Source: Salinimicrobium sp963709775 (GTDB lineage Bacteria > Bacteroidota > Bacteroidia > Flavobacteriales > Flavobacteriaceae). From it: a stretch of DNA of 64,000 nt. Each line of letters begins with the position of its first letter. The stretch's first letter is position 1. Below the pieces are notes generated by a model. The model was not told the DNA's origin. It searched no databases and saw only the letters and a list, made by a program, of their open reading frames with translations. The DNA lies in assembly GCA_963709775.1 (NCBI GenBank), contig CAVPXS010000005.1, forward strand, positions 1-64,000, written 5' to 3'. The translations under genes and the position numbers were made by a program. Below are positions 9,105-17,385 of the stretch, one piece after another.

Positions 9105-9893
9105 TTAAATCTCAAAATCCACCTTGTTGAGAATCAATCCGCTTCCGGGTGCAATGTAGGTCATGGGCATTTTCACTTTGGGGTCCAGACTTTTTTCTAT
9201 GTCTTCAAGTGAGAACTCTCCTCTCCCCAACTGCACAAGACATCCCATGATCAACCGTATCTGGTTTCGGAGAAATCCTGTTCCTGTAACTCTGAGCAGG
9301 AAAGACCTTTCGGGGAAAAAGCTTGCAGTGATTTCCTTGTTTGGCTGGATCTCACAAATTTCAATTTCCCGTTCCACTATCGTATGAGGGGTAGGTTTTG
9401 TGCAAAAATTATGGAAGGAATGTTTTCCTTCAAAAAGTTTTGCCCCTTCCATCATAAGGTCAATGTCCAGGTTTTCGAGAAAAGTAGCCATGAGAGGTGC
9501 TGCAAAAGGATGGCTTTTTCTTCCGAAGGAAAACAGGTACAAATATTCCTTTTTCTTTGGATGCTGGATGATATTGAAGCCTGCATCCACTTCTTTTATG
9601 CTTAGAACCCTAATATCTGGCGGTAAATTCTTGTTGAACAACACCATGAAATCTGCAATATTTTCCAGGGGCTCATGGTCTGTAAATAATTCGAAAGCAG
9701 ATTCGTGTGCTGAGACCATCGCATCTGTACGGCTGGAGCCAAGTATCTTGAATTTTTTATCGCCCAAAACGAATTTCAGGGTTTTCCTGACAAGACCTTC
9801 GACAGTTTTTAAACCCGGCTGCCTTTGCCAGCCATGTAGTCTGTATCCAAGGTATTGGACCTTAATGAGGTAATAAAAGCGCTGTTGCTTCAC
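9105..9893 (-). CDS. TruA-family tRNA pseudouridine synthase, divergent paralogue
   Basis: This 262-residue protein has the TruA fold: an N-terminal YYLIKVQYLGYRLHGWQRQP strand/loop, the catalytic loop SSRTDAMVSAHESAF with the conserved Asp (about residue 57), a FHNFC segment and RNQIRLIMG in the C-terminal half. Canonical TruA has GRTDAGVHA, so the loop differs on both sides of the catalytic Asp. It would isomerise uridine in tRNA, with TruA itself acting on positions 38-40, but the altered loop suggests a second TruA-like paralogue with another target. It converges with recQ. The 97-nt gap between them holds no clear terminator. Confidence 0.8.
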   Translation of the reverse strand: MKQQRFYYLIKVQYLGYRLHGWQRQPGLKTVEGLVRKTLKFVLGDKKFKILGSSRTDAMVSAHESAFELFTDHEPLENIADFMVLFNKNLPPDIRVLSIKEVDAGFNIIQHPKKKEYLYLFSFGRKSHPFAAPLMATFLENLDIDLMMEGAKLFEGKHSFHNFCTKPTPHTIVEREIEICEIQPNKEITASFFPERSFLLRVTGTGFLRNQIRLIMGCLVQLGRGEFSLEDIEKSLDPKVKMPMTYIAPGSGLILNKVDFEI

Positions 9894-9997
9894 AAACTTT
9901 AATTTTTACGAAATTAATGGAAAAACTTCGGCTAAAATTGATCGAATCCTGCTTTGTGCGAAAAGTCTTTAACTTTTAGTTAAAATATAATGGCTGC

Positions 9998-10005
9998 TAC
10001 TTTTG
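9998..10005 (+). promoter_or_regulatory. -7 element (TACTTTTG) before the AI-2E family gene
   Basis: TACTTTTG matches the TAnnTTTG consensus and ends 14 nt before the ATG at 10019. No exact TTG sits at the ideal -33 distance, so the call rests on the -7 match and position. Confidence 0.5.
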
Positions 10006-10018
10006 TATCTTCACTTTC

Positions 10019-11095
10019 ATGGAAAAAACATTCAGTTCAAAAGGAAAGCAAATTTTATTTTTTGGCACCTTAAGTATTCTTGCAATTTACTTTTTATTTC
10101 AGGGCTTGTTTCACGCTAAAGGCTTCTTAATTCCCCTTACCACCGCACTAATTTTTGCTTTATTGATGATGCCGCTGGCACGTAAGATGGAAAAATCTTT
10201 TATCAATCGTACCGCGTCTTCCCTACTCAATACCTTTATAATTTTACTGGTCTCTATTGGGTTCATGGCGCTGGTTTCTATGCAGGTAAAAACTGTAGTG
10301 GATGACTGGCCTCAAATAACAGAAACCATGAAGCCGAAAATTGAGAGTTTAAAGGGTTTTCTTCTTGAACATACTCCTCTCGACCAGGAAGATTTGAAAC
10401 AATCCGGTGAAGGTTCTTCAGTCCCGTTTATGGGTAAAAATTCCAATCCGGGACAAAAAGCAGCTTCTTTTTTAAACCAGGCAGTCAGTTTCTTTGGAGA
10501 TTACCTGCTCACCTTCATCTATATCTTTTTCATACTCAACTACCGGCACAGGTTTAAGGATTTCCTACTCTTGTTGTTCCCCGATTCCAAAAGGAAAGAA
10601 GTGAAGAAAGTGATAGAGGATTCAGCTAAAGTGACTCAAAAATACCTCGTGGGAAAACTCATTTTAATAGGTTTACTGGCTGTTTTGTACTCAATAGGAC
10701 TGGGAATATCCGGGGTGAATAATTTCATTCTGGTCAGTCTTATTTCGGCCATTTTAAGTATTATACCTTACATAGGTAACATGATAGGGATGGGATTAGC
10801 CATAGTTTTTGGCTACCTCACCTCGGGGGACTCAACGGTGCTTATTGGGATAATCATCACCTTTACCATTGCGCAATTTGTGGAGAGTTATATTTTACAA
10901 CCCTATGTAGTGGGAGATCAAGTTGATCTTCACCCACTTTTTGTTATCCTGGCAGTAATCATTGGCGGGATGATTTGGGGTATTTTGGGAATGATCCTGG
11001 CCATACCAATTTTAGCCATTTTCAATGTTGTTTTCTCTCATATTCCTCCACTAAAACCTTTTGCTTTTCTCTTTAGTAAAGAGGATGACGACTAA
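10019..11095 (+). CDS. AI-2E family (PerM/YdiK-type) membrane protein
   Basis: This is an integral inner-membrane protein of 358 residues with about seven to eight hydrophobic segments. It follows the PF01594 layout: two N-terminal TM pairs (ILFFGTLSILAIYFLF, FLIPLTTALIFALLMMPLA), a soluble loop about residues 90-150, and a C-terminal block with SAILSIIPYIGNMIG, the IAQFVESYILQPYVVGDQVD signature and GGMIWGILGMILAIPILAIF. Characterised relatives export AI-2 or act in Na+/H+ exchange; the substrate here is unknown. The stop codon abuts the ATG of the DUF1853 gene, so the two form an operon. Confidence 0.88.
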   Translation: MEKTFSSKGKQILFFGTLSILAIYFLFQGLFHAKGFLIPLTTALIFALLMMPLARKMEKSFINRTASSLLNTFIILLVSIGFMALVSMQVKTVVDDWPQITETMKPKIESLKGFLLEHTPLDQEDLKQSGEGSSVPFMGKNSNPGQKAASFLNQAVSFFGDYLLTFIYIFFILNYRHRFKDFLLLLFPDSKRKEVKKVIEDSAKVTQKYLVGKLILIGLLAVLYSIGLGISGVNNFILVSLISAILSIIPYIGNMIGMGLAIVFGYLTSGDSTVLIGIIITFTIAQFVESYILQPYVVGDQVDLHPLFVILAVIIGGMIWGILGMILAIPILAIFNVVFSHIPPLKPFAFLFSKEDDD

Positions 11096-11920
11096 ATGAA
11101 ATTTTCTCTTGAAGAACAGTTCGAAGGATTTATCCGCACTCCGCAAATATTTGCTGAAAATGCCATTTTTGAGTACCCGCTTTACCAAACAAGTAAAGTA
11201 ACACCACAAAAAATTAGCGGGGAAATATCGGCACCCAAACAAAGTGTCCTGGGGAAGCGAATGGAACATTTTTTCGCTTTTTATGTCTCACATTTTACTT
11301 CGGAAGAAATTTTAGTTCAAAACCGGCAGATCATTGAAGATAAAACAACCCGGGGCGAGCTTGATTTTCTGCTGAAGGATACTGCCTCAGGAATTATTTC
11401 CCATATAGAATTGATCTACAAATTCTACCTTTTTGATCCCGATACAGGTGCTTCAGAATTTGATCATTTAATTGGGCCAAATAAGCGGGACAGTTTGAAC
11501 AAAAAATTGGAAAGACTTCAAAAAAAGCAATTCCCCCTACTCTTTAAGGAGGCCACGCAAAGTCTTTTAACTTCTTTAGATATTGATACTGAACATGTGG
11601 TTCAAAAAATGTGTTTTAAAGCATCTGTTTTTCTTCCGAAGCAAATGAAGAAGATCTCTTTCGATCACATTAATCCTGAAACGATTGCAGGTTACTGGAT
11701 TAAGGCTTCAGAATTCACTTTTGAAACCTATGGGAAAAATGCATTTTTCACCCCCACCAAGAAATACTGGCCGGTATCACCACAACAGAATGACACCTGG
11801 TATTCCTATGATGAAATAGAGGAACAAATTCGCACCTTACTGGAAAAAAAATTTTCTCCCTTACTCTGGATGAAAACACCCAAGGGAGAGCTTGAACGTT
11901 TTTTCATAGTGTGGTGGTAG
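11096..11920 (+). CDS. DUF1853 family protein
   Basis: This 274-residue soluble protein matches DUF1853. It has LGKRMEHFFAFYVSHF, then TRGELDFLLKD, then HIELIYKFYLFDP. The spaced E...GELDFLL...HIELxYK residues resemble a PD-(D/E)XK nuclease-like core, which is a known proposal for this family; no activity is established. DHLIGPNKRDSLNKKLERL follows around residues 122-140. It starts immediately after the AI-2E family stop codon with no gap, so it is translationally coupled to a membrane permease of unknown substrate. The C terminus ends RFFIVWW. Confidence 0.72.
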   Translation: MKFSLEEQFEGFIRTPQIFAENAIFEYPLYQTSKVTPQKISGEISAPKQSVLGKRMEHFFAFYVSHFTSEEILVQNRQIIEDKTTRGELDFLLKDTASGIISHIELIYKFYLFDPDTGASEFDHLIGPNKRDSLNKKLERLQKKQFPLLFKEATQSLLTSLDIDTEHVVQKMCFKASVFLPKQMKKISFDHINPETIAGYWIKASEFTFETYGKNAFFTPTKKYWPVSPQQNDTWYSYDEIEEQIRTLLEKKFSPLLWMKTPKGELERFFIVWW

Positions 11921-12083
11921 CTATTTGCAATATATTAACGACAAAACATGCTCTCCTTAAGGAAAAATTATGAGCGCCCGCCCTATGCCTTATTTCACAT
12001 ATTAGTATATTAACTAGGTATTTATGAATCAGGAAGAAGCCTCTCTATTTGGAGGAAAAATCTTCCCTAAAACACAACAGATC

Positions 12084-13256
12084 ATGCCAATTTTGACAAA
12101 AGAACAATTTGAGGAATTAGCAAAATTTGACAGCAACCCCTGCGTCTCTATTTTTATTCCCACTGTAAGAGCGGGAAAAGACGTCCTTGAAGAAAAAGAT
12201 AAGATCAATTTAAAAAGCCAGTGGAAGAAAGCCGTTGAGGAATTAAAGAATATGGGATATCCACAGGATAAAATTGACAAGATGGGAAAACCTGTTTTTG
12301 ACCTGATGGATGACCGGGATTTCTGGAGACATCAGAGTGACGGGCTTGCGCTCTTTCTTGCTGACGGTTTTTCAAGGCAATATACTCTGCCAATATATTT
12401 TGAAGCCTATACCTATGTAGCCGATCACTTTTACCTCAAGCCTCTTGTACCTATGTTCAACGGAGATGGAAGATTTTTTCTACTCCATTTACAATTGGAC
12501 AAGGTGAAACTTTATGAGGCCACTCAATATTCTATTGGTGAAGTAGAAATTGGTGATCTCACTCCAGATCAACTGGAAGACAGAGTGGGATACGATTATG
12601 AAGAAAAGAACAGTAAGCACAAAACCCAGCGCAGCAGCGGAGGAGCCGGTGCAGAAGGCAGCTCGACGCAACATGGATATGAAGCAGCTAATCGTGACAG
12701 GAAAAATGAGATCCTGCGATTTTTTAGAGCTGTGGATAAAGGAATCTATGAGGTTCTGAATAATGAATCTGTTCCTCTTATTGTCGCCTGCCAGGATTCT
12801 TTCTTCCCAATTTACAAGGAAGCCAGCCGTTATAAGAATTTGTTCCCAAAATCGGTGCCTGGTAATCCCGAAGCTGACCATGAGAGTATTTTTAGTCTTC
12901 ATGCAGCCGCATTGGACACTCTTGAACCACATTTTAGAAAAGAAAGAGAGGAGAAAATGGCCCAGTTCAACGACCTTAACCCTTCCCGAACTTCTACAAG
13001 CGTGTCAGACATTATTCCTGCTATTTATGAAGGGAAAGTGGACACGTTATTTCTTCAGAACCGGGAAGACATCTGGGGAAATTATAACGAAAACATGGCT
13101 TCTGTTGATGTTCATGAAGAAAAAGGAAATGGTAGTCTTTCCCTAATGAACCTGGCCGCCGTGAAAGTAATTGAGCAAAATGGAAAGGTTTATCTCATAG
13201 AAGAAGAGTTCATGCCAAATAAAAAATCAAAAATGAATGCCGTTTACAGGTATTAA
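12084..13256 (+). CDS. BaeRF7-type (bacterial archaeo-eukaryotic release factor-like) protein
   Basis: The start at 12084 (MPILTKEQFEELAKFDSNPC) is preferred because family members begin at this motif. An upstream in-frame ATG at 12024 adds 20 residues. The product of about 390 residues has the pattern of the eRF1/Pelota-related family 7: CVSIFIPTVRAGKDVLEEKD near the N terminus, the SDGLALFLADGF strand, FFLLHLQLDKVKLYEAT, and a C-terminal IYEGKVDTLFLQNREDIWG followed by LMNLAAVKVIEQNGKVYLIE. A low-complexity Gly/Ser loop (RSSGGAGAEGSSTQHG) interrupts the middle at about residues 183-198. These proteins are proposed to act in ribosome rescue or stalled-complex hydrolysis, without direct proof for family 7. 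A strong terminator follows. Confidence 0.78.
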   Translation: MPILTKEQFEELAKFDSNPCVSIFIPTVRAGKDVLEEKDKINLKSQWKKAVEELKNMGYPQDKIDKMGKPVFDLMDDRDFWRHQSDGLALFLADGFSRQYTLPIYFEAYTYVADHFYLKPLVPMFNGDGRFFLLHLQLDKVKLYEATQYSIGEVEIGDLTPDQLEDRVGYDYEEKNSKHKTQRSSGGAGAEGSSTQHGYEAANRDRKNEILRFFRAVDKGIYEVLNNESVPLIVACQDSFFPIYKEASRYKNLFPKSVPGNPEADHESIFSLHAAALDTLEPHFRKEREEKMAQFNDLNPSRTSTSVSDIIPAIYEGKVDTLFLQNREDIWGNYNENMASVDVHEEKGNGSLSLMNLAAVKVIEQNGKVYLIEEEFMPNKKSKMNAVYRY

Positions 13257-13275
13257 TTTAGATTATTAGAAAATG

Positions 13276-13305
13276 AAAAAGCTGCCTTAAGGGGCAGCTT
13301 TTTTT
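13276..13305 (+). terminator. Rho-independent terminator after the BaeRF7 gene
   Basis: AAAAAGCTGCC pairs with GGCAGCTTTTT across a short loop, with a T tract. The hairpin is near-symmetric, so it can also end the minus-strand acyltransferase transcript whose gene stops at 13304. Confidence 0.85.
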
Positions 13306-13843
13306 ATGAGTAATGGGCTATTTTACCAGTGACTTCTTCGTAGAATTTTTTCATTTTTATGAAATCAAGATTTTTATCGGCTGTGGGATAAAGAGGTTCT
13401 GATACTTTCACCTGTTTATTTCCAAAATCGAAAGCAATCATGACGATTGGAATATTTGCAGCTTTTGCAATGTAATAGAACCCCGTCTTCCATTCTGTAA
13501 CTTTTTTCCGGGTGCCTTCCGGGGACATAGCTATGCGCAAAACCTCCTTTTGATCAAACAAAGCTGCAATGGCCTCCACTTTTTTCTGCCCCGGAGTACG
13601 GTCTAAAGGAGTACCACCCATCCATTTAAAATACCATCCAAAAGGAGGTTTAAACAATTCCTTTTTTGCTAAGAATTTAATGTCTACTCCAAGTATCCTT
13701 CTCACCAGGAGCCCCAGGTAAAAATCGTGCCAGCTGGTATGGGGAACCACAATGACTATTGCCTTTTTTAAATTATCGGGCCAGCTTCCGTAGAATTTCC
13801 AGCCCATAATTTTGAAATAAATAAATCTAGCCAGCCAGTTCAC
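13304..13843 (-). CDS. PlsC-like 1-acyl-glycerol-3-phosphate acyltransferase family protein
   Basis: This 179-residue protein has the acyltransferase motif I HTSWHD (HX4D, about residues 35-40), motif II around GGTPLDRT and motif III SPEGTR (about 108-113). Such enzymes transfer acyl chains to glycerol phosphates or related lipids at the inner membrane. This short form, with a hydrophobic start (MNWLARFIYFKIMGW), belongs to the compact acyltransferases common in Bacteroidota whose acceptor is often unknown. Its start lies inside the last codons of the proline dehydrogenase gene (17-bp overlap), suggesting coupled expression. Confidence 0.82.
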   Translation of the reverse strand: MNWLARFIYFKIMGWKFYGSWPDNLKKAIVIVVPHTSWHDFYLGLLVRRILGVDIKFLAKKELFKPPFGWYFKWMGGTPLDRTPGQKKVEAIAALFDQKEVLRIAMSPEGTRKKVTEWKTGFYYIAKAANIPIVMIAFDFGNKQVKVSEPLYPTADKNLDFIKMKKFYEEVTGKIAHYS

Positions 13844-15038
13844 TCTCTCTGTTACTCTTAGTAATCTCCCCTCCTCTTCTCTTTCTTTCTTCGTATAGAA
13901 GACCTAGTTCTCTTCCGGTTTGGCCTTTTACAGAAGTATTTTCTTCGGCTCTTCTAATAAGATATGGAACAACCTCTCTCACAGGTCCAAAAGGTACCAG
14001 TTTGGCTACGTTGTAACCGGCCTCGGCCAGGTTATAGCTAATATGCTCACTCATCCCGAACAATTGAGAGAACCAAACCCTGTCATTATCTTTCTCTATG
14101 CCTTTATCCTCCATTACCTGTAGTGCCAGATAATTGCTCACTTCATTATGAGTTCCAATAAAAACAGAGATGTCATCGATATGGGCAAGGCAATAAGTTA
14201 GTACCCCATTAAAATTCACATCTGTAGCTTCTTTATTTTCGCAAATAGGGGAAGTATATCCCATTTTTGCAGCTCTTTGATTTTCCTTTTCAAGGTAAGC
14301 CCCACGTACAATTTTGGCTCCCACTATGAATCCCTGATCTTTGGCCCTGCTGTGAAGATCTTTTAAATACTGCATCCTGTCCCAGCGATAACATTGAAGG
14401 GTATTGAAAATAACTGCCCGCTCCCTGTTATACTTGAACATCATTTCTTCCATAAGAACATCGGCAGCATCCTGCATCCAGCTCTCTTCGGCATCAGCCA
14501 GGAGACTAACACCGAGTTTATAAGCTTCCTCGCAAATTCTATTCACACGATTTTTCACTCTTTGCCACTCTTCTTCCTCTTCAAGAGAAAGACTGGCATT
14601 TGCAGATACTTTTTGCCAGAGTTCAAAACGACCAATACCGGTAGGTTTAAAAACTGCAAATGGCAACTCTTCACGTTTAGAAATAAATTTTACAATATTG
14701 GTCTTACGCTCGATAGCCTTTTCAAATTCACTTTCCTTCTCCTTCCCTTCTACAGAATAATCAAGAATGCTGTGAAGATTTTTACTGTGCATTTTTTCTA
14801 TAGTAGGAAGGCAATCCTTTTCGGTCACTCCACCACAGAATTGATTAAAAATTGTTTTTTTAATAAGCCCCTCTACAGGCAGGTGAGCCTTGAGAGCAAG
14901 ATTGGTCATAGTAGTTCCTGTTTTGACCAAAAATGGCCGGTCTATCATTTCAAAAAGAAAGATTGCACGGTTCAATTCTGAATCAGATTTTAATCTAAAA
15001 GCTGTTTCAGTATCATTAAATATTTTCTTAGTGATCAT
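13827..15038 (-). CDS. Proline dehydrogenase
   Basis: This FAD-dependent PRODH oxidises proline to pyrroline-5-carboxylate. Its 403 residues contain the TIM-barrel markers SLLADAEESWMQDAADVL (about 172-189), ERAVIFNTLQCYRWDR, GAKIVRGAYLEKE, FIGTHNEVSNYLA, WFSQLFGMSEHISYNLA and the C-terminal LIRRAEENTSVKGQTGREL, where two Arg and the Glu contact proline. Relatives usually end soon after the Lys/Arg-rich stretch near residue 388. Here about 15 extra residues (GGEITKSNRESELAG) run into the acyltransferase start, so the last few codons could be affected by a small indel. It is monofunctional, without a fused aldehyde dehydrogenase. Confidence 0.92.
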   Translation of the reverse strand: MITKKIFNDTETAFRLKSDSELNRAIFLFEMIDRPFLVKTGTTMTNLALKAHLPVEGLIKKTIFNQFCGGVTEKDCLPTIEKMHSKNLHSILDYSVEGKEKESEFEKAIERKTNIVKFISKREELPFAVFKPTGIGRFELWQKVSANASLSLEEEEEWQRVKNRVNRICEEAYKLGVSLLADAEESWMQDAADVLMEEMMFKYNRERAVIFNTLQCYRWDRMQYLKDLHSRAKDQGFIVGAKIVRGAYLEKENQRAAKMGYTSPICENKEATDVNFNGVLTYCLAHIDDISVFIGTHNEVSNYLALQVMEDKGIEKDNDRVWFSQLFGMSEHISYNLAEAGYNVAKLVPFGPVREVVPYLIRRAEENTSVKGQTGRELGLLYEERKRRGGEITKSNRESELAG

Positions 15039-15138
15039 TTATCCAAATTAGGGTATACAAAGATAATTAATGAGTAGAGAATGTTAGGATTTTTCTCCTT
15101 ATTTTCGGCCATTTAACGAGTATTTATAATTTGGATCC

Positions 15139-16215
15139 ATGACTAAAGCATCTGCCGAATCTTCGGTTTTTTTTAATAAAGAAGGTTACGACAAATTCAA
15201 CCATTTTATAGAGCAGGAAAGCTTCACGAAGGTTTTTGTATTAGTAGACACTAATACTCATCTTCACTGCCTTGCTCCCTTTCTTCAGCAACTCGAAACC
15301 GGTATTCCTTTAGAAATTCTGGAAATTGACGCCGGGGAAGAAAACAAAACCCTGGATACCTGTAGTTCCCTATGGGACACATTATCCCATTTGGGAGGAG
15401 ACCGTAAAAGTCTGCTGGTAAATCTTGGCGGAGGTGTGGTGACCGATCTAGGTGGTTTTGTAGCGGCAGCCTTCAAACGGGGAATCACCTGCGTACATTT
15501 CCCCACTACCCTGCTTGCTATGGTCGACGCTGCCCTGGGAGGAAAAAACGGGGTCAATCTTGGAGCTTTAAAGAACCAGGTAGGGGTCATTAAAAAACCT
15601 GAAATGGTGGTAGCCGATACTTCATTTTTAGGAACTTTACCCGCAGCCGAAATGCGCAGCGGCCTTGCCGAAATGCTTAAACATGGATTGATTGCAGATG
15701 AGGACTATTGGAACCGCCTTAACTCGCTTAAAGAACTGGACATTACAGACCTGGAAGATCTAATAAAGGAATCGGTAGTCATAAAGGAGAAGATAGTAAA
15801 GCAGGATCCTTTGGAGAAAGGCTTACGCAAAAGCCTCAATTTTGGTCATACCCTGGGACATGCAATTGAGTCTTTCTTTCTCGAAGATCCCGAAAAACAA
15901 AAATTACTTCATGGGGAGGCCGTTGCCGCAGGAATGGTATTAGCTGCATTTCTTTCCTCAAAACTTGAAGGATTTCCAATTCACAAAAGAGATGAAATAA
16001 GAAATTCTATTCATTCAATGTACGGCAGGATCAGCATTTCCATTGAAGATCAGGAAAAGATCATAGACTTACTTAAATATGATAAAAAAAATGAGGGAGG
16101 AAAAATAAATTTTGTTCTTTTGCGGAAAATTGGGGAACCGGTTATTGATCGGGAGGTACCAAATTCTCTCATTATGGAAGCATTTAGATTTTACCTTGCA
16201 CCAGCAAGAGAATGA
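15139..16215 (+). CDS. aroB: 3-dehydroquinate synthase
   Basis: This enzyme performs the second step of the shikimate pathway, converting DAHP to 3-dehydroquinate with NAD and a divalent metal. The 358-residue protein has the NAD-binding GGGVVTDLGGFVAAAFKRGI segment (about 95-114), FPTTLLAMVDAALGGKNGVN, the GLAEMLKHGLI motif with metal ligands, and SLNFGHTLGHAIES with further metal-binding His residues (about 233-246). HGEAVAAGMV follows. All are intact. It is divergent from the proline dehydrogenase gene. Confidence 0.95.
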   Translation: MTKASAESSVFFNKEGYDKFNHFIEQESFTKVFVLVDTNTHLHCLAPFLQQLETGIPLEILEIDAGEENKTLDTCSSLWDTLSHLGGDRKSLLVNLGGGVVTDLGGFVAAAFKRGITCVHFPTTLLAMVDAALGGKNGVNLGALKNQVGVIKKPEMVVADTSFLGTLPAAEMRSGLAEMLKHGLIADEDYWNRLNSLKELDITDLEDLIKESVVIKEKIVKQDPLEKGLRKSLNFGHTLGHAIESFFLEDPEKQKLLHGEAVAAGMVLAAFLSSKLEGFPIHKRDEIRNSIHSMYGRISISIEDQEKIIDLLKYDKKNEGGKINFVLLRKIGEPVIDREVPNSLIMEAFRFYLAPARE

Positions 16216-16316
16216 ATAGTTTAATTAAGGATTGACTTTAAATTTTTTACTTATTTTAACGGCGGCGGAAATATGAATCGCTATTTTCGCCTAGAAGGAG
16301 GACTTAAAAATTACTT

Positions 16317-16634
16317 ATGAAAAGAATCATTGTTGATTACAAAAAGCTTACTCCCGAAATTTTGGGGCTACTCGTTGAAAAATATCCTGATGGGTATGAC
16401 GATGATCAAATCATCTCATTTAAAAATGCAAAAAATGAGACGGTTGAGGCGGTTGAGGTAAGGACCGAAGACAGTATTTACTTAGTGAAGGTAAGTACCC
16501 GCCTTGAGAATACGATGGCAAATTATGATGAAGAAGACTACGATGATTCAGATTTTAATGAGCCAATTGTGGATCTTCCGGAAAAAAATGAAGACGTCGA
16601 AGATGAGGTAGAAGAGCCTGAGGACGAAGATTAG
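16317..16634 (+). CDS. Small acidic protein, conserved in flavobacteria, function unknown
   Basis: This 105-residue protein has a folded N-terminal half (MKRIIVDYKKLTPEILGLLV, then YPDGYDDDQIISFKN and an EAVEVRTEDSIYLVKVS strand pair). The C-terminal half (from about residue 70) is almost entirely Asp/Glu. I recognise it only as a flavobacterial conserved hypothetical. A good AGGAGG sequence at 16295-16300 precedes the ATG, unusual in this window. The acidic tail resembles the delta-subunit-like tails of some nucleic-acid-binding regulators, but that is only a resemblance. A strong bidirectional terminator follows. Confidence 0.7.
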   Translation: MKRIIVDYKKLTPEILGLLVEKYPDGYDDDQIISFKNAKNETVEAVEVRTEDSIYLVKVSTRLENTMANYDEEDYDDSDFNEPIVDLPEKNEDVEDEVEEPEDED

Positions 16635-16652
16635 GAACTGCAAAAAGACTAT

Positions 16653-16698
16653 AAAAAAGCCGCTCTAAAAATGACATTTTTAGAGCGGCTTCTTTTTT
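16653..16698. terminator. Strong bidirectional terminator with AAAAATGnCATTTTT core
   Basis: A perfect stem pairs GCCGCTCTAAAAATG with CATTTTTAGAGCGGC around one central base. It is flanked by A and T tracts and serves both the acidic-protein gene (plus) and the PfpI gene (minus). Confidence 0.9.
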
Positions 16699-16722
16699 CT
16701 TTAAAACTAAAGAATTAAAGGA

Positions 16723-17271
16723 TTAAGCATGTTGGTCTTCATGTTTTCCTTCTTTGATTTCCTCTATTAATTTAGCATTAAAAGCAGGGAGATCATCGGG
16801 GTTTCTACTAGTAACGAATCCTTCGTCTACAACTACTTCCTCGTCAACCCAGTTTGCTCCTGCATTTTTCACATCATCTTTCATGGAATTATAGGAGGTC
16901 ATAGTTCTTCCTTTGACCACTCCCGCACTTATAAGGGTCCATGACGCGTGACAAATGGCTGCTACAGGTTTCTTTTGTTTAAAAAAATCACGAACAAATT
17001 TTAAAGCATCCTCGTTCGTTCTAAGATTATCCGGATTCATAACTCCCCCGGGCAGCATAAGCGCATTATAGTCACTTGCATTCACTTCTCCTACTACTTT
17101 ATCTACATTGTATTCTTTTGACCAGTCGGTCTTATCCCATGCTTTGATCTTACCTTTTTCAGGGCTTACGATATGCACTTCAAATCCTTCATCTTCCATT
17201 GCTTCTTTTGGAGAGGTCAATTCTACTTCTTCAAATCCATGTGTTGCCAAAATGGCTACCTTCTTATTCAT
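16723..17271 (-). CDS. DJ-1/PfpI family protein (type 1 glutamine amidotransferase-like)
   Basis: The start MNKKVAILATHGFEEVEL at 17271 is preferred; an upstream ATG at 17298 adds nine polar residues. The protein of about 182 residues has the PfpI layout: a Glu in GFEEVELT, the LPGGVMNPD loop, the nucleophile elbow AICHASWTL with the reactive Cys (about residue 106), and TSRNPDDLPAF near the end. Relatives (YhbO, PfpI, YraA) act as stress proteins, with protease, chaperone or deglycase activity reported. The neighbouring YihY gene upstream is separated by about 110 nt, so it may be a separate unit. Confidence 0.87.
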   Translation of the reverse strand: MNKKVAILATHGFEEVELTSPKEAMEDEGFEVHIVSPEKGKIKAWDKTDWSKEYNVDKVVGEVNASDYNALMLPGGVMNPDNLRTNEDALKFVRDFFKQKKPVAAICHASWTLISAGVVKGRTMTSYNSMKDDVKNAGANWVDEEVVVDEGFVTSRNPDDLPAFNAKLIEEIKEGKHEDQHA

Positions 17272-17385
17272 ATCTTTTTCTTTTTTTTGGTTTAACAATT
17301 AAAGATAAGATAGGCAATACAAAAGGTATTTTGTACTAACAAGCCTTTAAAATCGGGCAAGGGAAGGTTAAACTTTGATTAAGAT

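Noticed and set aside
13827..13875. Frameshift at the proline dehydrogenase C terminus
   Set aside because: The extra residues could be an error, but the family end is variable and no neighbouring frame gives a clearly better ending.
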